Source: CAMPKL01 sp963805925 (lineage in GTDB: Bacteria; Acidobacteriota; Terriglobia; Bryobacterales; UBA6623). From it: a stretch of 64,000 nucleotides of DNA. Positions within the stretch are counted from its first letter, which is position 1, and every line of letters starts with the position of its first letter. Below the pieces are notes generated by a model, which was given only the letters and a program-made list of their open reading frames with translations, searched no databases and had not been told where the DNA came from. Shown in pieces: positions 37,698 to 46,145 of the stretch. Where the stretch lies: the NCBI GenBank assembly GCA_963805925.1, contig CAWDWB010000003.1:124001-188000 (forward strand). Reading direction: 5' to 3'. Both the position numbers and the translations under genes were made by a program.

Positions 37698-39431
37698 TTA
37701 GTCGCCTGTCGCAACAGGCTTCTGCGACCCCAAAATCATCTCGTCCAGCGCTCCGCCGGCCGGAACCATCGGATAGACGTTCTCTTCCCTGGTGACCATC
37801 ACGTTCAACAGGAACGGGCCCGGCTCGTCGATCATCTCTTGGATCGCGGCTTCCAGATCCGCCGGTTGACGTACCGTGACGCCCTTGATGCCGAACGAAG
37901 CCGCCAGCATCGGGATATCCGGGAAGCCGGGCTGCATGTCGACTGCCGAGTAACGTCCGTCGAAGAACAAGTCTTGCCACTGGCGCACCATGCCCAGCCA
38001 GCCGTTGTTCATGATGATCATCTTCAGCGGGATGTTGTTGCCCACCACGGTCGCCACTTCAGGCAACGACATCATGAACCCGCCGTCGCCGCTGATCGAG
38101 AAGACCAACTTGTCCGGACAGGCCACCTTCGCGCCCATCCCCGAAGGGATGCCGAAGCCCATCGAACCCAATCCGCTCGATGACTGCCACAGACGCGGGT
38201 GATTGAACTTGATGTACTGCGCGGCCCACATCTGGTGCTGGCCGACATCGACCGTGACAATCGCTTCGCCATTCGAGAACTTGCTGATCGTTTCCATCAA
38301 GAACTGCGGCTTGATCTCAACATCGGAAGGCTCGTAAGTATACGGATGCTCGGCCTTCCAATCCATAACCTTGGCGTGCCACGCCGTGCGCGCCTTCAGG
38401 TTCTCGGTGGCCTTCTGCGCCTGCGTTTCTTCGAGTTTCTTGTTGATCGCCGCCAACACGTTCTTGGCATCGCCGACCACGCCGACGTCGGCGCGGCGGT
38501 TCTTGTTGATCTCAACCGGATCGATGTCAATGTGCAGCACGCGGGCTTCGGGAGCAAAACGATCGAGGCGTCCGGTGACGCGATCGTCGAAACGAGCGCC
38601 GACGCCGATGATCGAGTCGCACTTGGTGATGCACATATTGGCGGCGTAGCCGCCGTGCATGCCCAGCATCGAAACGTAGTTCGGGTGCTCGGTCGGCATG
38701 CAGCCGTGGCCCATGACGGTGTGCACCAGGGGAGCGCCCAGCAGTTCAGAAAGCTTGACCACTTCCTCGTGCGCCTCGGACGAAATGATGCCGCCGCCCG
38801 CGTAGATGCAGGGCCGCTCGGACTCCCATAGAAAGTCGACCGCTTCGTCGACTTCCGCTTGGTCCGGCTCAAGCTTCAGCTCATAGCCGCGCAGCGGTTT
38901 GAGCTTGTCGCTCATGTGGAAATGCGTCTTGGCCAGCAGCACGTCCTTGGTGATGTCGACTAACACCGGGCCGGGGCGTCCGCTGCCGGCGATGTAGAAC
39001 GCCTCGTGGATCACCTGGCTCAGGTCCTCGATATTCTTGACGAGGTAGTTGTGCTTCGTTGCCGCGCGGGTGATGCCGAAGGTGTCCGCTTCTTGGAACG
39101 CATCGCGGCCGATCAGCGACTGCGGCACCTGGCCGGTGATCGCCACGATCGGGATCGAGTCCATCAAGGCATCGACCAGACCAGTGGTCAGATTCGTCGC
39201 GCCGGGGCCGGATGTCGCCATGCAAACGCCGACCTTGCCGGTGGCGCGGGCAAATCCTTGCGCCGCAAAAGCCGCGTTCTCTTCGTGCCGGACGAGGATG
39301 TGCCGAAGATTGTGATCGTACAGGACGTCGTATACCGGGATCGTGACGCCGCCCGGATAGCCGAAGACGACTTCCGCGCCTTCTCTGGCAAGACTTTCAA
39401 TCAGGATTCGTGCGCCGTTCATGAGGGCCAT
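37698..39431 (-). CDS. ilvB: Acetolactate synthase large subunit
   Basis: 577 residues. ThDP-enzyme layout: the catalytic Glu in LVRHEENAAFAAQGFARATG, the central domain with IIGVGARFDDRVTGRLDRFA, and the ThDP motif SISGDGGFMMSLPEVATVVG through NNIPLKMIIMNNGWLGM. It forms acetolactate or acetohydroxybutyrate. First gene of ilvB-ilvN-ilvC-cimA. The ATG at 39431 has only a weak purine-rich upstream sequence, and a second ATG three codons in is possible. It lies 91 bases after the attenuator's T run. Confidence 0.97.
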   Translation of the reverse strand: MALMNGARILIESLAREGAEVVFGYPGGVTIPVYDVLYDHNLRHILVRHEENAAFAAQGFARATGKVGVCMATSGPGATNLTTGLVDALMDSIPIVAITGQVPQSLIGRDAFQEADTFGITRAATKHNYLVKNIEDLSQVIHEAFYIAGSGRPGPVLVDITKDVLLAKTHFHMSDKLKPLRGYELKLEPDQAEVDEAVDFLWESERPCIYAGGGIISSEAHEEVVKLSELLGAPLVHTVMGHGCMPTEHPNYVSMLGMHGGYAANMCITKCDSIIGVGARFDDRVTGRLDRFAPEARVLHIDIDPVEINKNRRADVGVVGDAKNVLAAINKKLEETQAQKATENLKARTAWHAKVMDWKAEHPYTYEPSDVEIKPQFLMETISKFSNGEAIVTVDVGQHQMWAAQYIKFNHPRLWQSSSGLGSMGFGIPSGMGAKVACPDKLVFSISGDGGFMMSLPEVATVVGNNIPLKMIIMNNGWLGMVRQWQDLFFDGRYSAVDMQPGFPDIPMLAASFGIKGVTVRQPADLEAAIQEMIDEPGPFLLNVMVTREENVYPMVPAGGALDEMILGSQKPVATGD

Positions 39432-39521
39432 GATGATCTTCTCTCTCGATGCTTCCCGCTAACTAACTGCCCCGCTACGCTCTCTCAACTTTCCCGGCGC
39501 CAACCCCCTCAACGGGGCGTG

Positions 39522-39608
39522 AAAAAGGCCGCTCGTCCGGTCCTGTTTCTGCCCCGGCGGCGGCCTCTTCTACGCTTAATGCGGTGAAAACAGACCTTTA
39601 GCCGGGGC
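39522..39608 (-). promoter_or_regulatory. Transcription attenuator of the ilv operon
   Basis: In the minus-strand transcript, AGGCCGC (39566-39560) pairs with GCGGCCT (39532-39526) and is followed by TTTT (39525-39522), an intrinsic terminator strengthened by an inner CCGG/CCGG pair. GCCGGGGC (39558-39551), in the loop side of that hairpin, is exactly complementary to GCCCCGGC (39608-39601), which covers the last codons of the leader ORF. Pairing with the leader end would disrupt the inner part of the terminator, so the two folds compete. This is the antiterminator/terminator arrangement of ribosome-controlled attenuation. Confidence 0.75.
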
Positions 39609-39789
39609 TCGCTACAGCGACGAGTACGATGGAGCCGTTAATTCGTACGATGACAAACTTGGGAATGTCCAGGTCGGGTTCGACGGACAAATAGGGAACG
39701 GTATCAACGCCCGTGAAGGCGGCGGACCCAGAACGATCCTGCTGCGCTTCTGTGCGCCGCTGGTCTGCTGCTCTGCGTCGGCAATGCAT
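39598..39789 (-). CDS. Leader peptide of the ilvB operon
   Basis: 63 codons from the ATG at 39789, with GGAGA five bases upstream. The last 19 residues read FVIVRINGSIVLVAVASPG, in which nine are Val, Ile or Leu, the amino acids made by the operon. The stop codon (39598-39600) lies 31 bases before the terminator stem. A ribosome stalled at the Val/Ile/Leu codons would leave the antiterminator arm free; one that reaches the stop would cover it. Longer than the 20-35 residue leaders of enteric bacteria, so a shorter internal start is possible. Confidence 0.65.
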   Translation of the reverse strand: MHCRRRAADQRRTEAQQDRSGSAAFTGVDTVPYLSVEPDLDIPKFVIVRINGSIVLVAVASPG

Positions 39790-39834
39790 CACGGTCTCCG
39801 GCCGCCTACTCCGCAGAATAGACGACTAACCCTG

Positions 39835-39864
39835 AGTGTATCCCTGCTAAGGCAAGGGGGTCAA
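39835..39864 (-). promoter_or_regulatory. Promoter of the ilv leader
   Basis: On the minus strand TTGACC (39864-39859), an 18-base spacer and TACACT (39840-39835). The expected start near 39828 gives a 39-base untranslated region before the leader ATG. The promoter sits between the end of the glycosyltransferase gene at 39891 and the leader. Confidence 0.5.
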
Positions 39865-39890
39865 GACATGGATCAGATTGCTGAGGGGGG

Positions 39891-41093
39891 CTACAGCCGA
39901 GACCTTTCCGCCACCCGGCGAATCGCCCCGCCGAACAGCCGCCGGACGAGCGGATTCCCCAGCAAAACCTGCGTCCAACGCCAGGTCGCGGAGGCCTGTA
40001 TCTCAAGGATTTGACGCTCGCGATCCACGGCCAGGGCGCGCATCTCCCCCAATGCACGATCCGGGCGGGACATTCCTTCAGAACTCTTGTGGCGGGCGGC
40101 GGTCTGCCGCAAATAGGAGGAGACGGCGCGGCTACGAGCCAGCGGCGAGGACGGCGGCCGACTCGCGGCGGCGTCCAGGACTCGTCCGTAAACGTCCAAA
40201 ATGCGATCTGCGGCAGCCCTCAAATCGCAATTCTCCCGGACGTGACGGGCGACAGCATCGGCGTCGAGCGCATCGTAGCGCTCCAGTTCTTCGGCCACTC
40301 GATCGGCCGTGAGCGGCCGCGTGAGCGTACGAAATCCGAAGTTCACTCGCCGCAGCGAGTCGAAGTTCGCGGTAGTGACCAGCGGACCCGCTTGTTCGTC
40401 GCCGCACAAGATGACCGCCGCGCCTACGCCCATCGCTTCGATCGCCGCTCGGCCCTTGGCGAACACCACGTCGTATTCGGCCAGCAATGGGCCCGGCTCC
40501 GCCTCCACGTGATCCGTTCCTAGGCCCACGGCGTCCAACTCAAGACCGCACCCGTCGCACGCTTCTCGCAAGGCAGGCAGGCCGCCGGTCTCGGTAAAGA
40601 CATTACCGAAGGCCAGCGCGCGGCCGGCTTTGGCCGGCAGCGGATCCCGCGCCGGGAAGCGGGCCGCATCGTAAAAATTCGGGATGACTTCAATGTCGTC
40701 TTCCGGGACTCCACCCTCAACCATAAGGCGTTCCCGACCCGCCTCGTCGACCGCGACGTAACGCAGGATTTGCGGGAACCGGAAAGGTTTCTCCTCCCAC
40801 GGAACGGCGCCATGACAGAAGTAGGCGGCCGGCGTCTCGGGGAACCACGTCAGCGCCGTCAACGTGTCGTAGTGGTGCTGGCCGTGAATGATGTCCGGCG
40901 GTTCCGCCAAATCTGACAGCTCTTGCACAACAGGCACGCCCGCAGCCCGCAGTTCCGCCGCCACCGCTCCCAGTGAAGTGCTGTAGGCCATCGGCTCGTG
41001 CCCCCTCCGTTGGAGTTCGAGCGCTACGTCGCGAATATAGAGTTCCGTGCCGGCCCTGCCCGCCAGCGTGTTGTTGGTCAGCAGAACTCTCAT
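39891..41093 (-). CDS. Glycosyltransferase family 4-like protein
   Basis: 400 residues from the ATG at 41093. The N-terminal Rossmann part begins MRVLLTNNTLAGRAGTELYI (donor-enzyme GT-B type) and has PDIIHGQHHYDTLTALTWF. The second domain carries RALAFGNVFTETGGLPALRE and YDVVFAKGRAAIEAMGVGAA, with the Glu of the EX7E-like motif. The C-terminal tail ends with basic and hydrophobic residues (RRLFGGAIRRVAERS), suggesting membrane attachment. The acceptor is unknown. Its start overlaps the stop of a 41-codon ORF (ATGA). Confidence 0.8.
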   Translation of the reverse strand: MRVLLTNNTLAGRAGTELYIRDVALELQRRGHEPMAYSTSLGAVAAELRAAGVPVVQELSDLAEPPDIIHGQHHYDTLTALTWFPETPAAYFCHGAVPWEEKPFRFPQILRYVAVDEAGRERLMVEGGVPEDDIEVIPNFYDAARFPARDPLPAKAGRALAFGNVFTETGGLPALREACDGCGLELDAVGLGTDHVEAEPGPLLAEYDVVFAKGRAAIEAMGVGAAVILCGDEQAGPLVTTANFDSLRRVNFGFRTLTRPLTADRVAEELERYDALDADAVARHVRENCDLRAAADRILDVYGRVLDAAASRPPSSPLARSRAVSSYLRQTAARHKSSEGMSRPDRALGEMRALAVDRERQILEIQASATWRWTQVLLGNPLVRRLFGGAIRRVAERSRL

Positions 41094-41215
41094 TGGTCCT
41101 GGCCGCCCGCGTCCGCTCCGGCCATCTGGCACAGCAGCCGCGCGCGGCGTATGGTCTCGTATTGGTCCGCTAGAAAGCCGAGATCATGGAACTCTGCCAG
41201 TTGCGCGAGGCGCAT
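41090..41215 (-). CDS. 41-residue ORF coupled to the glycosyltransferase
   Basis: Starts at ATG 41215, 21 bases after the hemL stop, and its TGA overlaps the glycosyltransferase ATG as ATGA. The residues (MRLAQLAEFHDLGFLADQYE, then TIRRARLLCQMAG) form two predicted amphipathic helices, and most codons end in G or C like the neighbours. No Shine-Dalgarno sequence is clear. It may be a small real protein or an ORF that only couples translation. Too short to assign a function. Confidence 0.4.
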   Translation of the reverse strand: MRLAQLAEFHDLGFLADQYETIRRARLLCQMAGADAGGQDQ

Positions 41216-41236
41216 ATCGCTAACGATCTTCGCAGA

Positions 41237-42532
41237 TTAAAGGCCGGCAATCTCTTTGAAAGACTCCGCGGCGGCGGCGACTGTCGTCTCGATATCTTCG
41301 TCCGTCAGCGCGGCGGAAAGGAACGCCGCCTCGTACTGTGAACACGGCAAATAAATCCCACGATCCAGCATCGCCCGGAAGAAAGCGCCGAAAACATCCG
41401 TGCGGCTGGCGGCGGCCGAATCCCAGTCCGTCACCGGCCCCGGATTGAAGAAGAACGTCACCATCGAGCCAACCCGGTTGATGGTCATCGTCACGCCCGC
41501 GGCATCCGCAGCGGCGGAAACGCCCTTCGCCAGCATCTTCGCCTTGCGGTCGATGTTCTCGTAAACCTGCGGCTCGCCTTTCAGCAGCTTCAACGTAGCA
41601 AGCCCAGCCGCCACAGCGAGCGGATTGCCCGACAACGTACCGGCCTGGTACACCGGTCCAACCGGCGACACCTTGTCCATGATGTCCTTGCGGCCGCCGT
41701 AAGCGCCGACCGGCAGGCCGCCGCCGATGATCTTGCCGAGCGTGGTCATGTCGGGCGTTACGTCGTAACGCTGTTGCGCGCCGCCCAGCGCCACGCGGAA
41801 TCCCGTCATCACCTCATCGAAAATCAACAGCGCGCCGTGTTGCTTGGTAATCTTGCGCAGGCCTTCGAGATAACCCTCCACGGGCGGCACGCAACCCATG
41901 TTGCCGACCACCGGCTCGAGAATGACGCAGGCAATCTTGTCGCCGTGCGCCTGGAAGCATTCTTCCACCGCCTCCAGCGAGTTGTAGGGCAAGGCGATGG
42001 TCGTCGCTGCGAACCCGGCCGGCACGCCCGCTGAGTCCGAGATGCCCAGCGTCGCCAGCCCCGAGCCGGCCTTCACCAGCAGCGAATCCACGTGCCCGTG
42101 GTAGTTGCCGATGAACTTCACCGTCAGGTCGCGGCCGGTATACCCGCGCGCCACGCGGATGGCGCTCATCGTCGCCTCGGTTCCTGAGTTCACCAGGCGC
42201 ACCGACTCAATCGACGGCACAATCTCGCAGATCAGATCGGCAATGTCGATCTCGCCGCTCGTCGGCGCACCGTAGCTCGTGCCTCGGCGTAGGGCTTCCT
42301 GCAGAGCTTCCACGACCGCCGGATGCCGGTGCCCCAGAATCATCGGTCCCCAGGAGCCGATATAGTCCAGATAACTATTGCCGTCCGCGTCGTAGAGGCG
42401 GGCGCCATCGGCCCTTTCGATGAACACCGGATCGCAGCCCACGGCGTTGAAGGCGCGGGCAGGCGAGTTCACTCCTCCTGGGATGTGGCGTTGAGCTTGT
42501 GCAAACAGGGAACTGGAACGGATGTGATTCAT
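41237..42532 (-). CDS. hemL: Glutamate-1-semialdehyde 2,1-aminomutase
   Basis: 431 residues. The class III aminotransferase fold is clear: AQRHIPGGVNSPARAFNAVG at the start, the PLP-region LIFDEVMTGFRVALGGAQQR, and the PLP lysine in TTLGKIIGGGLPVGAYGGRK. The length is that of HemL. It makes 5-aminolevulinate for heme by the C5 pathway. It is preceded on the same strand by the lipoprotein gene (3 bases away) and followed by the small ORF. Confidence 0.96.
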   Translation of the reverse strand: MNHIRSSSLFAQAQRHIPGGVNSPARAFNAVGCDPVFIERADGARLYDADGNSYLDYIGSWGPMILGHRHPAVVEALQEALRRGTSYGAPTSGEIDIADLICEIVPSIESVRLVNSGTEATMSAIRVARGYTGRDLTVKFIGNYHGHVDSLLVKAGSGLATLGISDSAGVPAGFAATTIALPYNSLEAVEECFQAHGDKIACVILEPVVGNMGCVPPVEGYLEGLRKITKQHGALLIFDEVMTGFRVALGGAQQRYDVTPDMTTLGKIIGGGLPVGAYGGRKDIMDKVSPVGPVYQAGTLSGNPLAVAAGLATLKLLKGEPQVYENIDRKAKMLAKGVSAAADAAGVTMTINRVGSMVTFFFNPGPVTDWDSAAASRTDVFGAFFRAMLDRGIYLPCSQYEAAFLSAALTDEDIETTVAAAAESFKEIAGL

Positions 42533-42535
42533 CGG

Positions 42536-42976
42536 CTAATTGACAGGCGGGTGTCCGGAAGGCAGTTGCGGTTGTTGGCCGCCGACCTGTGGATGGTTCG
42601 GGGGCATCGCGCCGCCCCCGGCCGGAGGAGCGACTTGCGAGCCTTGCGTACCCTTCGGCGGCCCCACGACTTCCCAAACGTTATTGGTCTTCTCAAGCGT
42701 ATAGGACATCTGAATCGTCGACGCCGCCTCATCGCCGACAGTGAACTTCACCGTGGCCTCGGCCTTATCGTCGCCCACAAAGTTCACCCGGTCGACGGAC
42801 ACCTTCATCGACGAAAAGTCCAGGTCCGAACGCTTGGCCAAATGGCGGTTGATGGCTTCTTCGACCGATTTGCGCTCGTCCGATGCCGTCCGCGCAGGCT
42901 CCGACGAGCCGCAGCCGAACGCGCCGGCGATCAAAAGAAGGCCCACGCAAAGAGCGGGCAAAGTGCGGTAAGTCAT
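42536..42976 (-). CDS. Lipoprotein with NTF2-like domain, unknown
   Basis: 146 residues from the ATG at 42976. A signal with lipobox ends in AGAFGC near residue 22 (MTYRTLPALCVGLLLIAGAF). The middle part (SVEEAINRHLAKRSDLDFSS through MSYTLEKTNNVWEVVGP) is a small alpha/beta domain, and the C-terminal 40 residues are rich in Pro, Gly and Gln. Probably outer-membrane or periplasm anchored. No known role. It precedes hemL by three bases, so the two may share a transcript. Confidence 0.65.
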   Translation of the reverse strand: MTYRTLPALCVGLLLIAGAFGCGSSEPARTASDERKSVEEAINRHLAKRSDLDFSSMKVSVDRVNFVGDDKAEATVKFTVGDEAASTIQMSYTLEKTNNVWEVVGPPKGTQGSQVAPPAGGGAMPPNHPQVGGQQPQLPSGHPPVN

Positions 42977-43106
42977 GGCGAACCACCAGTATAGCGGCGT
43001 CCCCGGCTCGTCTAGGGTTCCTTGACCGGCGCCTATCCCTTTTGTATCGTTGCCAATAGCAACCGTCCACGCCTGCCGTGCGTCTACAGTTGCGGGAGTT
43101 CGAGAA

Positions 43107-43892
43107 ATGTACCTGCGCGCCGGGGTCCTGGCCCTTTCCTCCATCTTTTTTCTTGCGCCTGCTGTCCATGCGGCCGACGAGCCGCCCATCCCCGTCGACA
43201 CGATCATCAAGAAATTCGTCGAGAACGAGACGGAGTTCACCAAGGCCCGCGAAGACTACACCTACCGGCAGTCGGTGAAGATGACCGAGTACAACGAGGG
43301 CAACAAGCCGGCCGGCAAGTGGGAACTCGTCCAAGACGTCATCTTCGGCCCCAACAAACAGCGCACCGAGCGCGTCGTCTATGCGCCCGTGCCCACGCTC
43401 GACCGCATCACCCTCACGCCGCAGGACGAGCAGGATCTTCGCGACGTGCAGCCCTTCGTCATGACCAACGAAACCCGGCCTGAGTACGACGTCGATTACC
43501 TCGGCACCGAAAAGATTGACGAGATCGACTGCTACGTCTTCTCGATCAAACCCAAGTCCATGGAGAAAGGCAAGCGCTACTTCCAAGGCCAAGCCTGGGT
43601 CGACCAGCTCGACCTGCAGGTCGTGAAGACGTACGGCAAAGGCGTCGGCCTCCTCAAAAAGAACGAAGACAACCAGTTCCCTGCCTTTGAAACCTATCGC
43701 CAAAAGATCGACGACAAATACTGGTTCCCCGTCTACACCCGCGCCGACGACCAGCTGCACTTCCGCAACGGCGACATCCGCGTGACGATGGTCATCAAGT
43801 ACGAAGACTACAAGCGTTACGGCGCCGACACCAGCATCACCTTCGGCAGCGAAGTGCCGGACACGCCGGCTCCAGCCACGCCGCAAAAGTAA
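43107..43892 (+). CDS. Exported LolA-like-fold protein, unknown
   Basis: 261 residues from the ATG at 43107, with GGGAG ten bases upstream. Signal peptide MYLRAGVLALSSIFFLAPAV, then the fold pattern DTIIKKFVENETEFTKARED, EIDCYVFSIKPKSMEKGKRY, YFQGQAWVDQLDLQVVKTYG and ITFGSEV near the end. Same exported family as 20340 and 59118. Its ligand is unknown. Divergent from the lipoprotein gene. Confidence 0.65.
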   Translation: MYLRAGVLALSSIFFLAPAVHAADEPPIPVDTIIKKFVENETEFTKAREDYTYRQSVKMTEYNEGNKPAGKWELVQDVIFGPNKQRTERVVYAPVPTLDRITLTPQDEQDLRDVQPFVMTNETRPEYDVDYLGTEKIDEIDCYVFSIKPKSMEKGKRYFQGQAWVDQLDLQVVKTYGKGVGLLKKNEDNQFPAFETYRQKIDDKYWFPVYTRADDQLHFRNGDIRVTMVIKYEDYKRYGADTSITFGSEVPDTPAPATPQK

Positions 43893-43903
43893 GCAACTGC
43901 TCG

Positions 43904-43935
43904 CAGGTGACGGTCACTCCGTTGACTGTCACCCC
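43904..43935 (-). repeat. Dispersed GTGACAGTCA repeat, copy 2
   Basis: Read on the minus strand: GGGGTGACAGTCAACGGA then GTGACCGTCACCTG. The first 18 bases equal those at 5952. It lies 12 bases after the stop codon of the LolA-like gene. Confidence 0.6.
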
Positions 43936-43988
43936 AGGCGCTGCCTCCGACCCAGGACGCAGCGCCTATCCCGCACTGCGCTGAGTTG

Positions 43989-44412
43989 CTACGCCTCGTC
44001 CGTTCCAAGCGCCAACACGAAATAATGGGCCGTCGTATCGCCGACGTTGTGCACTCCGTGCTCTTCGTTGGATTTGATGTAGGCGACCGAGCCGGGCGTC
44101 AGACGGGTAACCTTGCCTTCGATGTTGATCTCCATCGTCCCGCTGCGTATGAAGAACATTTCCTCGTGGACGTGATGGTGCGCCGGATGCGGCGCTCCGC
44201 CCGGCGGCATCTCGGACGAATGCAGGTCAATGAGGATATCCGGTGTGCGTCTTGCCGTTCATGATTTGCCGCGACTTCCCGTCGCCGTTCGAGCGCACCG
44301 GCTGGTCCTCAAACGGGAATGCCAAAGACGGCTGCAACCCGCCCTCATTCGCACTCTGCGCCGCCGCCAGCGCAGGAAACAGCAGCGTTAGCTCTCTTCT
44401 CGATAGTTTCAT
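43989..44412 (-). pseudogene. Cupin protein with Tat-like leader, one frameshift
   Basis: The first frame starts MKLSRRELTLLFPALAAAQS (SRRELTLL, Tat-like) and runs to GKTHTGYPH. The second frame continues LHSSEMPPGGAPHPAHHHVH, EEMFFIRSGTMEINIEGKV and TAHYFVLALGTDEA, a cupin whose HxH and E residues give the metal site (HPAHHHVHEE). Removing one base from the GGATATCC stretch near 44235 (GG to G) joins them as THTDILIDLHSSE. The substrate is unknown. If the shift is real, no functional protein is made. Confidence 0.65.
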
Positions 44413-44623
44413 CACTAGTTCTCCAGGTCTTGGGCCGTAGCTGGGAGACAGGATACTCCATGGGAGTGGGGGCTGCGGGAGGCCCGAAGCGTTCCGCCGC
44501 CAAATCGAACCAAGTTGTTGATCCCGCTTGACCTCGAAGATCGCGAAGCCGAATGGATGGGAAGTTTCGGGCGGTCGCGGGCTCGGCGGGGCCGGAAAGG
44601 CATTGGGGATGGCTCCGAAGAAG

Positions 44624-44652
44624 GAACGGCCCGCTCAGAGAGCGGGCCGTTC
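44624..44652 (-). terminator. Strong hairpin terminator
   Basis: A perfect 13-bp stem, GAACGGCCCGCTC / GAGCGGGCCGTTC, with a three-base loop. It lies about 80 bases beyond the stop of the minus-strand gene at 44731, so it most likely ends that transcript. On the minus strand the stem is followed by CCTTCTTCGG, a weak T-rich tail. The rest of 44413-44730 carries no recognisable gene. Confidence 0.7.
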
Positions 44653-44730
44653 TGGTTGGTAGTTCCAGGTTAACCGGACGGGCCAAGGAGGCCTATTCGC
44701 TGCCTGTCGCCAGACTGTTGTCAGACTTTA

Positions 44731-45918
44731 TTACTGGATGACAAAAGTGGCCATCGGAGAGCTGGCAATCGTCTCTGTGCCGCCGCCAATTGCCGTGATG
44801 ATGTAGGTCCCGCTCCCGGAGAAATTCTTGGTCTGCAGGTTGAACGACCAGTTCATACTTCCGGAATTGAACTCGAACTCGTTGCCATCGGTCCCCTGGC
44901 CCGCAGCCAGGAACACATCATCAACGGGGGTAGTAACTGTTCCTCCTCCCAATCTAGTCACCTGAACGATAGGCGCGGCTATATCAGAATCCCCTAGGAT
45001 GTCGCCTGCCGAGTTCGTGCATACCATCTTGAGAGGTAGGACTCGGTTCTTCTTCTTGACGCTGATCGGCTGGTCCATGGGTGCATCAAACCCGGCACAG
45101 CTATAGGTCACTCCAGATGACTGGGTGAAATTATCGAACAAGAATCCCATGCCGCCGGTGGCTGGGGCGGCCGGGCCGCGTGTGGCAAAAAGTACAGTCT
45201 TGACGATCCGAGGGCTTTGTTCGGCTGATGCCTCAGCGTCGAAGCGATAGTAATTTTCCCAGCTACCGCCGACGTGGGTCAAGACTCCATCGATCCAAAC
45301 TTTCACCACATCGTTGTCGGGACCATCAACCGCGTCTAGAGTGAGCCTGATGTGATGCGGTTGGCTGCGGTCATACACACCCAAACTTGTCAGATCAAAG
45401 TTTGCCGGATTTCCCATTCCTGGCGTGTCGTAGAAAATAATTTCTATTCCACCTGGCTCGTCGCTAAAGCCGAGATAGCTCATCCGCGAGCCGTCACCGC
45501 GGTCTGGAGATACATTGACAAATAGGCCGGGCTGTTGCGCCGTCGGTACTGTTGACGCAATGTCGAACTCCATCTCGTAGTGACTCTGAAGCGTTCCTCT
45601 CGAAAATGGTCCATCAGTCGAATCTGTTTCTCCTACCGCATTAGCAAGTGGCGGAGCAAAGGTATGATCGCCAAAGGAACCGCTGGTTACGGCGTTCGAG
45701 ATCCGCAAACTTTGGTCGCCAAATCCCGGTACGCCAAAGCTGCTGTCGACCGCATGGTCGTACGGCCCGGTCTTCTTCCACCCTTCCTGCGTATTAATAT
45801 CGCCGGCCACATAGGATGGCAATTCAAAATCAACATTCTGCGCCGCTCCCTGGTGGGTCGCCGCCAAAGCTAGTAGCGCAATCGGGGTAAAAACGGAAAC
45901 TACATTTGGTTTCATCAT
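44731..45918 (-). CDS. Exported lectin-like protein of lower GC
   Basis: 395 residues from the ATG at 45918, with an alternative ATG at 45930. A signal peptide (MMKPNVVSVFTPIALLALAA) is followed by a concanavalin-like beta-sandwich (about 30-260: VDFELPSYVAGDINTQEGW, FDNFTQSSGVTY) and a C-terminal domain that contains the PISVKKKNRVLPLKMVCTN motif seen in exported proteins with PxKxxNR repeats. Sampled lines here are 47-53% GC, against about 62% elsewhere, which suggests transfer from another lineage. No catalytic residues are seen; it is probably a secreted or surface adhesin-type protein. Confidence 0.6.
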   Translation of the reverse strand: MMKPNVVSVFTPIALLALAATHQGAAQNVDFELPSYVAGDINTQEGWKKTGPYDHAVDSSFGVPGFGDQSLRISNAVTSGSFGDHTFAPPLANAVGETDSTDGPFSRGTLQSHYEMEFDIASTVPTAQQPGLFVNVSPDRGDGSRMSYLGFSDEPGGIEIIFYDTPGMGNPANFDLTSLGVYDRSQPHHIRLTLDAVDGPDNDVVKVWIDGVLTHVGGSWENYYRFDAEASAEQSPRIVKTVLFATRGPAAPATGGMGFLFDNFTQSSGVTYSCAGFDAPMDQPISVKKKNRVLPLKMVCTNSAGDILGDSDIAAPIVQVTRLGGGTVTTPVDDVFLAAGQGTDGNEFEFNSGSMNWSFNLQTKNFSGSGTYIITAIGGGTETIASSPMATFVIQ

Positions 45919-46145
45919 TGCTGCTGTCATTCCTCCTTATAGTACGATCAGTACGAACTGGTCAGACTAGCCCAGGTCGTTCGGCGTCTAAGGGAGAATT
46001 TAATCGCACTTTCGATAATCCACGTGGCGAAATGAAACGAAATACGTCTCGCGTCGGCTATTGACGCGGGATGTCGCTCAAACCTGTATACATCCGTATT
46101 CGAAACCGGAAGGCAATTAGCTATTGTTGACGGCAGGGTTCGGCC

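Noticed and set aside
39598..39789. Independent small gene or toxin-antitoxin fragment
   Set aside because: The position before a terminator, the Val/Ile/Leu run and the antiterminator pairing make a leader peptide the better reading.
42765..43886. 373-codon minus-strand open frame
   Set aside because: Antisense to the LolA-like gene; low-complexity Val/Asp/Leu residues typical of a shadow frame in high-GC DNA.
44624..44652. Inverted end of an insertion sequence
   Set aside because: The two arms are only three bases apart and no transposase or target duplication is seen; it is a terminator.
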